Source of the DNA: Phocoena phocoena
Taxonomy: Eukaryota > Chordata > Mammalia > Artiodactyla > Phocoenidae
NCBI RefSeq assembly: GCF_963924675.1
Contig: NC_089236.1
Location: forward strand, 59,977,306-60,041,305
DNA length: 64,000 nt
Direction: 5' to 3'
Shown: positions 50,201 through 62,604 of the stretch, piece after piece
Layout: every line of letters starts with the position of its first letter
Numbering within the stretch: position 1 is the first letter of the stretch
Made by a program: the position numbers and the translations under genes
Notes under the pieces: model-generated
Databases searched by the model: none
What the model saw: the letters and a program-made list of their open reading frames with translations, nothing else
What the model was told of the DNA's origin: nothing

Positions 50201-53139
50201 GCTGCACAGAGAAACATAGAAAAATAGATCATTTCAATATACCAGGATATAAATTTATAACTTTTTATCATCACTTTAATTTGGAAATTTGGCCAAAAGA
50301 TTTACTTTTAAAGTATTAATCAAACACTGAAGATTGGTCACTTTGAGTTATTTTTATTTTAATGATTTTGTTAATCGTATTTACATCAGCACATTTTGCT
50401 GAAACCGTACTAAGTACATATGTTTCTGAATTTTCTTCCCATCCCCTACTTGAATTCATCTTTGCTAACATTTCACTAGCTTGATTGGTTCTACTACTGA
50501 AATCATTAAAGAAAACACTGTATTTATTTATCTGAATCCATTACTTAAGAATCATGGTTCTTGTGCACATTTTAATTTCTTTCTTTTACACATAAAGAAT
50601 TCAATTGATTTGGAATGCAGTATGTTTGGGTACTCAAAAGTGATTACTGAAAGCAGAAGTAATCATAGAAATTGTGACCTGGACTTCATGCTAAGTTAAC
50701 TACTATCTGGGAATCAACTAATGATCTAAGTGAAAGAAATTAGTTTCTGGGAGACACTACAATGAAAGTGTTCATTCTTCTCTTTCTCTTGGTTTCTCTT
50801 TCACCCAGTAAGTGACTGAAAATAATTAGTTAATTTCAGTTACAGAAACAGTTTGAAACCAGATAAGACTATAATTGATGTATCAGGTTTAAAAAAAATG
50901 ATTTACTAACATTTTACTGTAGCTAAACTATTCAGACTAAAGATATTCTATGTTCTTTGGAATGTTTTGTTTGTAATTTCAGATATGTCTCTGACTCAAG
51001 CTACATACCTATAGCAGAGACTTTTTTTTTTAACAAAATTTACCAAAAAGTATTAGGTTAGTCAAATACATATGCTTATATATTCAATTCAATGAATGCT
51101 AAGATATTAGAAAATTGTCAATTCCCTCCAAACCTGAGAAAAACTTCAAGTTTCAGTTTTGTAAGTTTGTGTAGATTCAGCCCGAACCTATCAGAATTTA
51201 TAATGGTTAAAATTCAAGTAATCATGAGAATTTTATTTATTAATAGAAGGTAAGCAGTTCAAAACGTATTAACACATTTGACAGAATTTTAGAATTGTCC
51301 TCTATGTGTTTGGAATTAAAGGAGTAATGAGTTTCATATATAAGATAATTAATACTGCAATTTTGATAGTTTATATCCAAATTTTTTGGATAGTTTATAT
51401 CCAAATTTGCATATGTTTACAGCAAATGCAGACTACAATATTCTTGTAGATATAATTAGAACACTTTACTATCTTTTGCCAGAAAAATGTTCACTCTTTT
51501 AACTCTCCCTGAGAATACTACACATTAATGCGCTTGTTGGCATGAAAATCAGTAGAGTAACATAAAGTGATATTGCATAAAGTTGAATTTTTATATTTAT
51601 TAACATTCGTCTATACTCAAAAGTCTTATTTCCTTCAAGTTTGGACAATTCCTTTTTATGAGGTAAAGGAAAATGTGTCATAAACTTAATTTCCACATCT
51701 AAATTGCAGGATTGTTGGTCCCTGAAAAATAAGATTCTTTTAATAGGAAATTAACCTATAGTAATAAAGTCTTAAAGCTTTCACTGCAACTAATTTTTGG
51801 AAAATCAGCAATGAGAAAAATGATTACTGTACAGCAGTAATAAGATATAGTGTATAGGTTTAGTCAACATATAATGTGGTATGATATAGTTTACCAATTT
51901 TTCATAGATTAATATAATATACCCCTTCATAGGAAGGGGAAACCAGAAGTAGCATCTAGAGGTTTTTTTTTACAATCATCTGCATTCCAAATTTTATGTA
52001 GATTTGTACTTGGAATCTTCAGGTTTATTTTAATACCAGCAATCTTTATGAACCCTGAAAATAAACGTTGATATCAGGATTAAAGGGCGAGCCCCTCTGC
52101 CTCCAAATTATTGTTCTTATCCTATGAATGCTAAAACCTAAAAATATGTAGAAAAGTAGATATATGAAAATATAACTGTGAAATCTCTTATAAAAATGGA
52201 AATAGGGTCTGTAAGAAAACAATGGAGAAAATGCATTACACTGGGGGTTGGAAAAAGTATCATGAAAGATGTGGTATCCTCAAATGCTTCAAAAATAAGA
52301 TTTTGACAGGGAAAAGTGGGAAATCCTGATGTGTAGCAGCGGCCAAGGCATGGAAACCATAAATCACAGGGACACACCTGAGAGTAGGAAGCAGTCCTCT
52401 TTAAATCTTAATATTAGTGTTAGCTCAGTGGTTAATTTGCAGAGCATTCTGGAAAATCAAATTATTTTTCAAAAATGAAGAACCTCAAAGCAACATCAGG
52501 GGATTTCCAGAAAATTCAGACCAATTAAAAAATGTTGAGCAAGTTTCTGACATAAATAAAATTTTCTTTTAGAAAAATAACTGTTGCAGAAGAGGGCAGA
52601 TTGGCTAAAAAAGGAGAAACACTGAAGAAAGGAACACTGCTTGGGTAGGCATTTCAGTAACACAACTGAAATAGAGAAAAAGAAAGACAGCGGAAAAGGA
52701 AATGAGGAAACATTTAACAAAGACAGTATATAGAAAGAATTGTCAGCTTTGAGCTATAGAGTGCATTTACTAGAACTTATAATCAAAGAACATAGAGCTT
52801 TTTGTTTGTTTGCTTTTTCTTTGTCTCTCTTATATCCCTAGCACTCAGATAAGGATCTGGAACAAAGGAGTAGGCAACCAGGAAACATTTTTTTTTCATG
52901 CTAAGTTATTTCATTTTTTGCTGACAAATTTTGCAACAGAGAAACATGAATTTGATAACAAACCCGAGTAGAATAAAAGTTGTTTATCTGCATTACATTC
53001 AATGTCGATAACCTTAAAATACGTCTGTTTTAATTAAAGCAACAAACTTAAACTAGCTTTTATTTATTAAAGATTATCCCAAGTCAAGTGAACTTGAAAA
53101 GTATTTGAGTTAGTTTCTGTTATAGTTCTGAGAACATTT
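47295..53139. other. Intergenic DNA, nothing recognised
   Basis: The GC content is slightly higher around 47650-48000 and 48430-48560, but the open frames there (121 and 90 codons) show no domain and no splice context. Short (TCTG)/(TTTG) repeats occur at 48053-48078. A 20-bp direct duplication occurs at 51365-51408. No named transposon. Confidence 0.45.
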
Positions 53140-53154
53140 TGGGGGGGGCGGGGT

Positions 53155-54117
53155 TAATTTTTATTGGAGTGTGGTTGATTTATAATGTTGTGTTAGTTTC
53201 AGGTGCACAGCAAAGTGAATCTGTTATAATATACATATATCCACTCTTTTTTTTTTTAGATTCGTTTCCCATATAGGCCATTACAGAGTACTGAGTAGAG
53301 TTCCCTGTGCTATACAGCAGGTTCTTATTAGTTATCTATTTTGTATATAATAGTGCATATATGTCAATCCCAGTCTCCCAATTTATCCTTCCACCCTCTT
53401 ATCCCCTGGTAACCATAAGTTTGTTTTCTACCTCTGTGACTCTACTTCTGTTTTGTAAATAAGTTCATTTGTACCCCTTTTTTTTCCAGACTCCACACAT
53501 AAGGATATCATATAATATTTGTCTTTCTGTGTCTGACTTATTTAACTCAATATGACAACTCTAGGTCCATCCATGTTGTTACTGCAAATGGCATTATATT
53601 TTTCCTTTTTATGGCTGAGTAATATTCCATTGTATATATGTACCACATCTTCCTTATGCATTCATCTGTCAATGAACATTTAGGTTGCTTCCATGTCCTG
53701 GCTATTGAAAATAGAGCTGCAATGAACACTGGGGTGCTTGTTTCTTTTTGAATTATGGTTTTCTCTGGGTATACGGCCAGGAGTGGGATTTCTGGGTCAT
53801 ATGGAAGTTCTATTTTTAGTTTTTTAAGGAACCTCCATACTGTTCTCCATAGTGGCTGTATTAATTTACATTCCCACCAACAGTGCAAGAGGGTTCCCTT
53901 TTCTCCACACCCTCTCCAGCATTTATTGTTTGTAGAGTTTTGATGATGGCCATTCTAACTGGTGTGAGGTGATACCTCATTGTAGTTTCGATTTGCATTT
54001 CTCTAATAATTAGCGATGTTGAGCATCTTATTATGTGCTTTTTCGCCATCTGTATGTCTTTTTTTGGAAAAATGTCTATTTAGATCTTCTGCCCATTCTT
54101 TTTTCAGGTTATTTAAT
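53155..54117 (-). mobile_element. LINE-1 3' end, first of two head-to-tail copies
   Basis: The reverse-complement L1 3' UTR starts with 'ttattggagtgtggttgattt' and 'ttagtttcaggtgcacagcaaag'. The ORF2 C-terminus follows on the minus strand ([32 protein letters not shown]). It stops near 54104-54117 in the ORF2 segment containing 'cttctgcccatt'. It is more diverged in the 3' UTR than the next copy, which suggests an older subfamily. Confidence 0.85.
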
Positions 54118-55336
54118 TTTATTTTTTTTTTTTAACATTTTTATTGAGTATAATTGCTTTACAGTGGTGTGTTAGTTTCTGCTTTATAACAAAGTGAATC
54201 AGCTATACATATACATATATCCTCATATCTCCTCCCTCTTGCGTCTCCCTCCCACCCTCCCTATCCCACCCTTCTAGGTGGTCACAAAACACCGATGTGA
54301 TCTCCCTGTGCTATGTGGCTGCATCCCACTAGCTATCTGTTTTACATTTGGTAGTGTATGTACGTCCATGCCAGTCTCTCACTTCATCCCAGCTTAGCCT
54401 TCCACCTCCCTGTGTCTTCAAGTCCATTCTCTACATCTGCATCTTTATTCCTTTCCTGCCCCTAGGTTCTTCAGAACCATTTTTTTTTAAGATTCCATAT
54501 ATGTGTGTTAGCATATGGTATTTATTTTTCTCTTTCTGACTTATTTCACTCTGTATGACAGTCTCTAGATCCATCCACCTCACTACAAATAACTCAATTT
54601 TGTTTCTTTTTATGGCTGAGTAATATTCCATTGTATATATGTGCCACGTCTTCTTTATCCATTCATCTGTCAATGGACACTTAGGTTGCTTCCATGTCCT
54701 GGCTATTGTAAATAGAGCTGCAATGAACATTGTGGTACATGACTCTTTTTAAGTTATGGTTTTCTCAAGGTATATGCCCAGTAGTGGGATTGCTGGGTCA
54801 TATGGTAGTTCTATTTGTAGTTTTTAAGGAACCTCCATACTGTTCTCCATAGTGGCTGCATCAATTTACATTCTCACCAACAGTGCAAGAGGGTTCCCTT
54901 TTCTCCACACCCTCTCCAGCATTTATTGTTTGTAGAGTTTTGATGATGGCCATTCTAACTGGTGTGAGGTGATACCTCATTGTAATTTTGATTTGCATTT
55001 CTCTAATGATTAGAGATGTCGAGCATCCTTTCATGAGTTTGTTGTCAATCTGTATATCTTCTTTGGAGAAATGTCTATTTAGGTCTTTTGCCCATTTTTT
55101 GATTGGGCTGCTTGTTTTTTGATATTCAGCTGCATGAGCTGTTTGTATATTTTGGAGATTACTCCCTTGTCGCTTGCTTCATTTGAAAATATTTTCTCCC
55201 ATTCTAAGGGTTGTCTTTTTGTTTTGTTTATGGTGGCCTTTGCTGTGCAAAAGCTTTTAAGTTTAATTAGATCCCATTTGTTTATTTTTGTTTTTATTTT
55301 CATTACTCTAGGAGGTGGATCCAAAATGATCTTGCA
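54118..55336 (-). mobile_element. LINE-1 3' end, second head-to-tail copy
   Basis: It starts with a poly-T run (the poly-A tail in reverse) and 'aacatttttattgagtataa'. The cetartiodactyl L1 3' UTR ('ttctgctttataacaaagtg') and the ORF2 C-terminal region follow, ending at 'aggaggtggatccaaaatga'. Minus-strand ORF2p pieces are recognisable ([35 protein letters not shown]) but broken by frameshifts. It lies directly against the previous copy in the same orientation. Confidence 0.88.
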
Positions 55337-55439
55337 GCAAAATCAGAAAACATTTTTGAATTAATAGATATAATGGGTGAAGGAGAAAGACCAGTCAAAT
55401 ATAAATGAAAATGGATGACAATTTTTGACATAAGGGATT

Positions 55440-55790
55440 GAGGTGTTGTTAGTTTTTTTTAATTTATTTTGTTTATTTATTTTTGGCTGCGTTGGGTCTT
55501 TGCTGTGGGAAGTGGGGGCTACGCTTCATTTCACTGCTCAGGCTTCTCATTGCAGTGGCTTGTTGCAGAGCACGGGCTCTAGGCGCACAGGTTTCAGTAG
55601 TTGTGGCGCACGGGCTCAGTAGTTGTGGCTCTTGGGCTCTAGAGCACAGGCTCCGTGGTTGTGGTGCATGGGCTTTGTTGCTCCACGGCATGTGGGATAT
55701 TCCCGGACCAGGGCTTGCACCCATGTCCCCTGCATTGGCAGGCAGATTCTTAACCACTGCACCACCAGGGAAGCTTGGGAGGGAGGTGTT
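55440..55790 (-). mobile_element. CHR-1-type SINE
   Basis: The + strand is the reverse complement of a CHR-1 SINE. It starts with T-rich tail and 'ttggctgcgttgggtctt', runs through repeated 'tagttgtggcgcacgggct' units and ends with 'gcaccaccagggaagc' at about 55774. Short direct repeats gaggtgtt at 55440-55447 and 55783-55790 may be the target-site duplication. Confidence 0.88.
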
Positions 55791-57589
55791 TTTAAAATAT
55801 ATTTTTCTGATTACAAATTTTGACGTCAGTAATAGTCCTCTCATTACTTCTATTTGCTGATTAGTTTTTGAAACTTCCTTTGAATCTTTCTGAGTGCGCA
55901 TAACTCTACCACAGATAGAGAATGAAGAGTGGTAAATATTTTTATCTGTTATTTTGGTAGTTTTTACCTAATTAACTATGAACCGAAATATTTCATTTTT
56001 GTGAATTGCTGACAGCACAGTGGATTTTAAGAATACCTCTTGGATATGCTCATAGTCTTAACCACTGGTAAAGATACATAACTGAATCTGCATGTGTTTT
56101 CCTGTGAGGGAGTAAAGCAGAATGAAAATAAGTATTTTCCAATAAATGGAAAATACACTAAATATGTTCAATATAAGGGCCACTTTGGTAAATCACTCTT
56201 GCTTTTGTGTGTGCGTGTACGGTGGCCTTATAAAAATGTATATTTCATTTTCCTATTCACAGTAATAAACTTAATTACTTGAATCTTCTGGTCTGCCAGT
56301 TGTATTAACCAGAGCAGGATTCTCATTTTTCATATGGGAGAAATTGTTTCTAAATTTCTCTAAGGCTGTCAAACATGTTAACATACAACCTTGAGTTAGC
56401 AAGATTCCTCCTGTGTTCTTTTGAGACTTAGAGGTTTAATGATTTCATTCCACGGAAGAGTTTAGGTAACATAATCCATATTTTTTAGTATTGTAATAGA
56501 CTTCCTGCATCAAATTTTCAAAAACTAATTTCCCAGAGCATATTTTATAGTGTGAGTTGGATGAGTTCTTACTTCAGCTGCTCTTTTTCCTGAAAAGGAA
56601 ATGGACATAGGGCAGCATAATTTTTTCTTGGTGCTGGAGGTGAGATTTTTCTTGCAGTGTGCTCTTTCTCATTCCTATTACCCTGAAGTGCTCCTTAATC
56701 TCTTGTGCAACCTGTGTGCTACAAATAAAATGACAGTAGGATCTGGATTCAGCACCTGAAAATGAAGCTATCTGGGCAAGGACCTTATGATTTCTTGTAG
56801 GAGATGTTGCTATAATAGCTGTGCTCTGGCCAGTTGGCCCCATTTGAACTCTGCACATGGAGTAGAGCCACATATGTAAATTTCCTTTCTAAGTGCATGT
56901 ATAAATGTGCCCCTAGGCACTCATCCTGAGAGAGGAAGCAAAATTAAAAATGGAATATAAATTTTCCCAGGCTTCTATCTGAGCCTCAAACTGAGGCAGA
57001 AAAGACAGCAAACTCTGGGATGATCAGAAATGTTTAGATTCTGAATTTCTGAAACATCTACCTAAAAGCTGAAGCACAAGGTGTGTGTTGTCATAGTTTC
57101 TTGGGAAAGAAAATAATTAGGAGGTGAAAGGTTTTCACTTTCGATTGAAGAAATTTGTGACTTGGTACATACACTGGACAGGATTTGGAAATCCAGGAGA
57201 GACATTTGTTTAACCAGACACTTCAAACTCAAGGTCATCAAGTCTGCCTTGTTCCTTGGCTGTCATCCAAGGAACACCCAGTGTTTCATCATCTTCCCCT
57301 CCCTTTTCTTCTGTGTCTCTTTACACTTTCTACTGGATTTCTACTTTCAGTCTTTAAACATGCTTACATCCCATTTACATGCATTTTTTAAAAGCTTTAT
57401 TTGATCTAATGATTTCTCTAGCTATTGTGTCTCTCCTCTCTCTTCTTTTAACTAAACCTTATTTTTAAACCATGATCTGCCATTCACTTCTTAACTATTG
57501 TCAACCCATGTCAGTTGGATGTATGATTCTACAATCATTTTGACAATGCCTCCGATGATATCACTAGTATCTTTTTAACCCAGAAAAAT
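55791..57589. other. Intergenic DNA
   Basis: No gene is supported. Open frames at 56574-56873 (minus) and 57162-57404 (plus) are chance frames without domains. Confidence 0.45.
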
Positions 57590-57755
57590 GACTTTTATCT
57601 AGTGGGCTTCCTTGCTGCATTTGACTCAGTTAATTGCTCCCATATTTCATGATCATGTGACGTTAGCTTCCAACTCCCTCTTATGATCCATCTTGCATCT
57701 GTGATCATTTCTTCTATCTTCATATTGAGGGTCATGTGTCCCTCTTCCTTTAATA
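57590..57755 (+). mobile_element. Possible L2 LINE fragment
   Basis: The text 'gcatttgactcagttaattgctccc' and 'gtgacgttagcttccaactccctc' resembles the L2 ORF2 region encoding the FDTVDH-like motif. It is strongly diverged, so this is a tentative call. Confidence 0.35.
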
Positions 57756-57950
57756 CTGGTGTTTCCCAGATGTCTAACTTTATTTTCCTAATCTTTCTTT
57801 TCTTCCCAGTTCTAAAGCTTTTGAGTCATCTAGGGAACTTATTAAAACTTCAAATGCTTTGGAGACCCCCTTACCCCACCTCTGTCATTCTGGTTCACGG
57901 GATCTGCAGCTCCTGCCAAGTGAAAGAGAAACCTACATACCCACTCTGGT
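57756..57950 (+). mobile_element. MER5A-like DNA transposon fragment
   Basis: The text 'tggtgtttcccagatgtc', 'gagtcatctagggaacttatt' and 'tctgtcattctggttcacgg' follows the layout of MER5-type hAT-Charlie elements. It is diverged, with uncertain ends. Confidence 0.5.
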
Positions 57951-58129
57951 GTATATAGACCACTCCTGCTGAAAATGTACAAGGAGGCAGGTGAAGTAGA
58001 AATAACCCATACTCCATCATTTCATTTACCCTTCTCTTTCCTCAGATGCTGCCATTTTACCTTTGAATATTTCTCAAATCATTCTCTTTTATCCCTGATA
58101 ATACTGTTCAAGTTTAGGCCATAAATTGG

Positions 58130-59420
58130 TTTTTTGAATTGTGGTAAAATATGCATAAAATATACATAACTTGGTACATAATGGTAACCATGGTTACCAT
58201 TTAACCACTTTGAAGTATATAGTTCACTGACATTAAGTACGGACACATTGTTATGCAGCCATCACCACCATCCACCTCCAGAACATTTTTTAATCTTCCC
58301 AAACATAAATTCTCTATGCATTAAACTATAACTCTCTATTCCCCCTTTCCCACAGCCCCTGAAAACCACCATTCTACTTTCTGTCTATATAACTTTGACT
58401 ACTCTGAGTACCTCATCGAAGTGGAATCATATGGGAGTTGACCTTTTGTGAGTTGTTTACTTCACTTAGCATAAAGTCTTCAAGATTTATCCATGCTGTA
58501 GCATGTTTCAGAATTTCCCTCCTTTTTAAGGCTAAATAACCACCCATTATATGTAAATATATAGGGATATACATAGATATATAGATATAGATATGTCACA
58601 TTTTGTTTATCCATTCATCTATCAGTGGACACTTGGTTTGCTTCCATTTTTTGGCCAAGGTGAGTAATATGCTGATGTGAACATAGATGCACAAATATAT
58701 GTTTCAGTCCCTGCTTTCAAATATTTTGGGAACTTACCCAGAGATGGGATTGCTGGATCATATGGTAATTCTATCTGTAATTTTTTAAGGAAATGCCATA
58801 CTGTTTTACATATCAGCTATACCATTTTACATTCCCACCAGAAATGCACAAGTGTTCTAATTTCTCCACATTCTCACCAACATTTGTCACTGTTTTCACT
58901 TTTGATAGTAGAGGCAGTCTCAGTGGGTATAAAGTGGTATATCACTGTAGTTTTGATTTGTGATTCCCTAATGATTACTGAATTTGAACATATTTTCATA
59001 TGCTCTTTTGTTATGTGTATACTTTCTTTGTAGAAATGACTATCAAGTCCTCTGCTCATTTTTTAATTGTTTTTTTCTATTGTTGAGTTGTAGATGTTAT
59101 TCATATATTCTGGATACTAATCTCTTAGTAGATATACGTTTTGCAAATATTTTCTCCCATTCCATGGGTTTTCTTTTTACCCTGTTGATAGTGTCCTCTG
59201 ATGCACAAAATTTTTAAACTTTGATGTAGTTCAGTTTACTTATTTTCTTCTTTTGTTGCCTGTGCTTTCGGTGTCATAGCCAAGAAATAATCACTACATC
59301 CAATGTCATGAAGCTTTTCTCTTGTGTTCTCTTCTAAGAGTTTTATAGTTTTAGCACTTACCTTTAAGTCTCTGATCTATTTTGAGTTATTTTTTTGTAT
59401 ATGGCATAAGGTAAGGTCCA
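58130..59420 (-). mobile_element. Old LINE-1 3' end (L1MA/L1MB-like)
   Basis: The + strand carries the reverse complement of an old L1 3' UTR ('gttatgcagccatcaccacc', 'ctgaaaaccaccattctact', 'cacttagcataaagtcttc'). ORF2 sequence follows ('gagatgggattgctggatca', 'ttacattcccaccagaaatg'). Minus-strand frames give broken ORF2p text only. A perfect 22-bp palindrome lies inside at 58180-58201. It has no flanking duplication and is long dead. Confidence 0.88.
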
Positions 59421-59454
59421 ACTTCAGTTGTTTTTTGACATTTTGTTATAAATA

Positions 59455-59512
59455 TGTATAATATAATATAGTATACTATATTATATATACTAAATATAAT
59501 ACAGTATATATT
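59455..59512. repeat. AT-rich low-complexity tract
   Basis: About 58 bases consist almost only of A and T with repeated 'tatatta/taatata' words. It can fold into short hairpins. Confidence 0.8.
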
Positions 59513-59549
59513 GTCTACCTCCATTCATTCATCCACTTTTTTATCAGAG

Positions 59550-60035
59550 TAATTTGTAAAAATTGTAAATCTGCTTATGCCATTCCCATGATTAAAAACT
59601 CTCTGATATATCTCCTTTTCCTATAGGAAGAAGGCTAAGGTCCTTAAGATGGTAAATAAGATTTTCACTATTAAGGCCCTTGTCTCACTCACCCACACAC
59701 TCTCACGCAGCATTAACACATGATATGTAGTTTATTATCTCTCTGCATTTGGTAACACTGCCCCTTTCCCTAGAATGCCATCTCTGTCTTCTAGTTCATA
59801 CCTTAGGCAGAAAGTCCTTCCTTATAACTCACCACTCTCTAAGCACCATACTCAGATAGGGCTCATTTCATATGCACCATTAAATCTGATGCCTATCTCT
59901 TACAACGATCTCGTCAGTTACTATATAATAAAAATGTTTGTCTGTCACTTTTCCATTGCTAGACCATGAGATTTCCTAGGGAAAGGACTATGTTTTATTC
60001 ATCTTTATAGCCCCTATGTCTTAGCATCTTAGGCT
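59550..60035 (+). mobile_element. L2 LINE 3' end
   Basis: The block order matches the L2 3' region: 'ccattcccatgattaaaaac', 'ataggaagaaggctaaggtcc', 'attaaggcccttgtctca', 'ctagaatgccatctctgtct', 'ctagaccatgagatttcc' and 'ttattcatctttatagcccc'. This is a good match for an ancient repeat. The 64-codon frame inside is not a gene. Confidence 0.82.
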
Positions 60036-61668
60036 TAATATTAAATTAGTGGCTAAGTGGAATCTTGAGGAGCATGTAGTTTTTGAGATGAGCCAGGGTG
60101 AAAGAGGTTAGAAAGAGGGATAATGGAGGAACTATTTGCAAGGCTGCAATTTCTTAGGAAGGGCAAAGGTTAGGAGTAAAGACAGCATTTGAGAGCAGTT
60201 CAGTGCCTGTGAGACAGGAATCTGGATAAAGGCAAGAGTAAGGGTATATATGTGGGGAGGGTCATCTGACTTTGGAGGTCAAGAACATCTAGGAAAATAA
60301 AGTATTTCTTTCTGGGCCAAATGCCAAATAGAAATATTGTTCAAAAAGAGGCATGGCGATTTCCCTATTAGGAAACAAAAATCGCTGTCAGCAGCAGTTG
60401 GTCAGCAGCAGCAGCCATAGATGTATTACCTATAAGAGAATGCAAGTATGACTATAGGGAAAACATAAATCCTGACTCAGCCTTGAAAGTACCTGGAAAA
60501 AAATACACACTGCCATTTGGCCACTCACCACCCAAATGGGTCTGAGCCATTTCGTTATTATAACATACACAGTAAGATTGAATATTAGGGGAAAAGGAAA
60601 ATTATGATGGAGATAATTGTTTTTTTCAGGTGATTTAATCCAGTATTTATCTCAATCTACAATTATTTTGGATAAATATTCTAAACCAAGTATTCTTCTC
60701 ATAAAACAATTTAAACATAATGCTTCAATTCAGATTGTATTTTTTCTCATTTATTGAAATGGCAGATATTTTGTGTTGCTTTGTTTATGCTGAGGACTGA
60801 AATAATTACCTAATTTCAGATTTCTTATAGTACAATTACATTAGTTTTATTTTAATTATTTTTAGTTGTGACTTTGAAATATTTTATGTGATTACATCTA
60901 AGTCACAATTGTTTATTATACATGTCATCCGGTTCCAAAATGAATTACTGAAAAATAGAAAAATCATGCTATAGCCTTCACCATAAATTTGATTGGAATG
61001 ATAAAATCACATAATAATATTATTGCTTTTTAGGTCAAGTATCTTATCCTCTTTCATTTATCAAATCCTATAAAAACTTCAAAAAATGCCATTCTTCCTC
61101 AGCTACCTCCTTTGTACTGGCTGTTAACTTGAAATATTCCCAGAAAACCGTGCTAATCTATCATTAGTCTTCTAAAAACATAGAACTATGGCACTGCTAT
61201 TTCCAACGTATCAATAATAATAATGTCCACAATAATATATCTGCATGTTCCTTAATTTTTCAGTGATTTCGATCTACAATATTTACTTAATAATAAGTAT
61301 TTATTTTAGTTGTAAAATCACAGTGTCATATTTTAAGGATTGCTCATGCATTCATGCCTATATCACTTTCTTCAGAGAACATTATTTGGTTCATGCAATG
61401 AATCAAGCAGTGTATTAGAAATTAGGGGAAAAATGACAATTTGAGAGCTTAGGAAACGTGCCTAATAATACTATGAAAGATATCAGCAAAAAGCATTTTT
61501 TTCTTTTTGGTTAATAGTATGGAAAACCAATCTACTGGATGTAGAACAAAGGGATAGAAGAGCACAAAAGGAACTTTGTGCAGCTGTCTTCTGAACTACA
61601 TCTTGAATAAATAGTAAATCTTAGTAGTTTGGAAATTTTTTAAAGAATTTTGTGCTTTCTATGACAAT

Positions 61669-61671
<3 letters not shown>
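60036..61671. other. Intergenic DNA, nothing recognised
   Basis: No gene and no repeat that I can classify. The purine-rich, higher-GC portion at 60060-60340 has a repeat-like look but no family is evident. Confidence 0.45.

Positions 61672-61702
<31 letters not shown>
61672..61702. repeat. (TC)n microsatellite
   Basis: About fifteen uninterrupted TC units. Confidence 0.95.
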
Positions 61703-61706
<4 letters not shown>

Positions 61707-62307
61707 CTTTTTAAATTTTGGAGACATCAATGATATTCCTTTGGTCTCTTTATTTCCAGACTGAAAAACCATATATATAATCATATAAGTGTCTTGTCAT
61801 TGAATACTCAATCTCTTGAATTATTTTAATTCCTCCCTTTAAAATTCCTTTAAGTGATTCTTATTTTTAGTTTTTTCTAGAAATACATTGCTAAAACAGT
61901 TCAAATTTTAAGGTATTAATTGAAGAAACAGATGTCACCATGATGCACAGTGAAGGAGCAGAACCTCTTATGAGCTGCCTGACCTCTACAGGTAGATAAT
62001 TTTGCAAGCCCTGGGTCAGATGTAATTAAAGTTATATCTATATATCTGTGCTCACCTACCAATTTCTATGCTTGGCTATTCAACATAAATTCCATTGTGA
62101 TTCTTCCCATGTGTTAGTCTGAAATTTAATAATGCAAATAATGCAAAGTTATTTATTTTTGTAGTATAGGTTTTTATCATATTTTCTATGTATCAATGTA
62201 GGACATTGAATGAAGTTATGCAAAACTAACATACATTACATGCCAAGGTATTTTAGTTTAGTTTTACTTGCAGATGACAGGGTGGAAGAAGAGTATCATA
62301 ATAATTT
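61703..62307. other. Intergenic DNA
   Basis: No gene or named repeat is seen between the microsatellite and the SINE. Confidence 0.5.
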
Positions 62308-62567
62308 AAGAATGCTGTATTAGGGCTTCCCTGGTGGCGCAGTGCTTGAGAGTCCGCCTGCCGATGCAGGGGACACGGGTTCATGCCCCGGTCTGGGGAG
62401 ATCCCACATGCCGCAGAGCAGCTAGACTCGTCAGCCATGGCCGCTGAGCCTGCGTGTCCAGAGCCTGTGCTCCGCAACGGGAGAGGCCGCAACTGGAGAG
62501 GCCACAACAGTGAGAGGCCCGCATACCGCAAAAACAAAAACAAAACAAAAAAAAGAATGCTGTATTA
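62308..62567 (+). mobile_element. CHR-2-type SINE with 15-bp target-site duplication
   Basis: The element starts at 62323 (gggcttccctggtggcgcag) and shows the CHR-2 body ('agccatggccgctgagcctg', 'ctccgcaacgggagaggcc'). It carries a short internal duplication of 'ggagaggccgcaac', and its tail is A-rich with C interruptions. The perfect 15-bp duplication aagaatgctgtatta flanks it at 62308-62322 and 62553-62567, which suggests a young insertion. Confidence 0.96.
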
Positions 62568-62604
62568 AGCAAATTTATTTTACAGTCTTTCATATCCTAC
62601 AGGT

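Noticed and set aside
55483..55860. 125- and 142-codon frames over the SINE
   Set aside because: They are translations of the CHR-1 SINE body on each strand.
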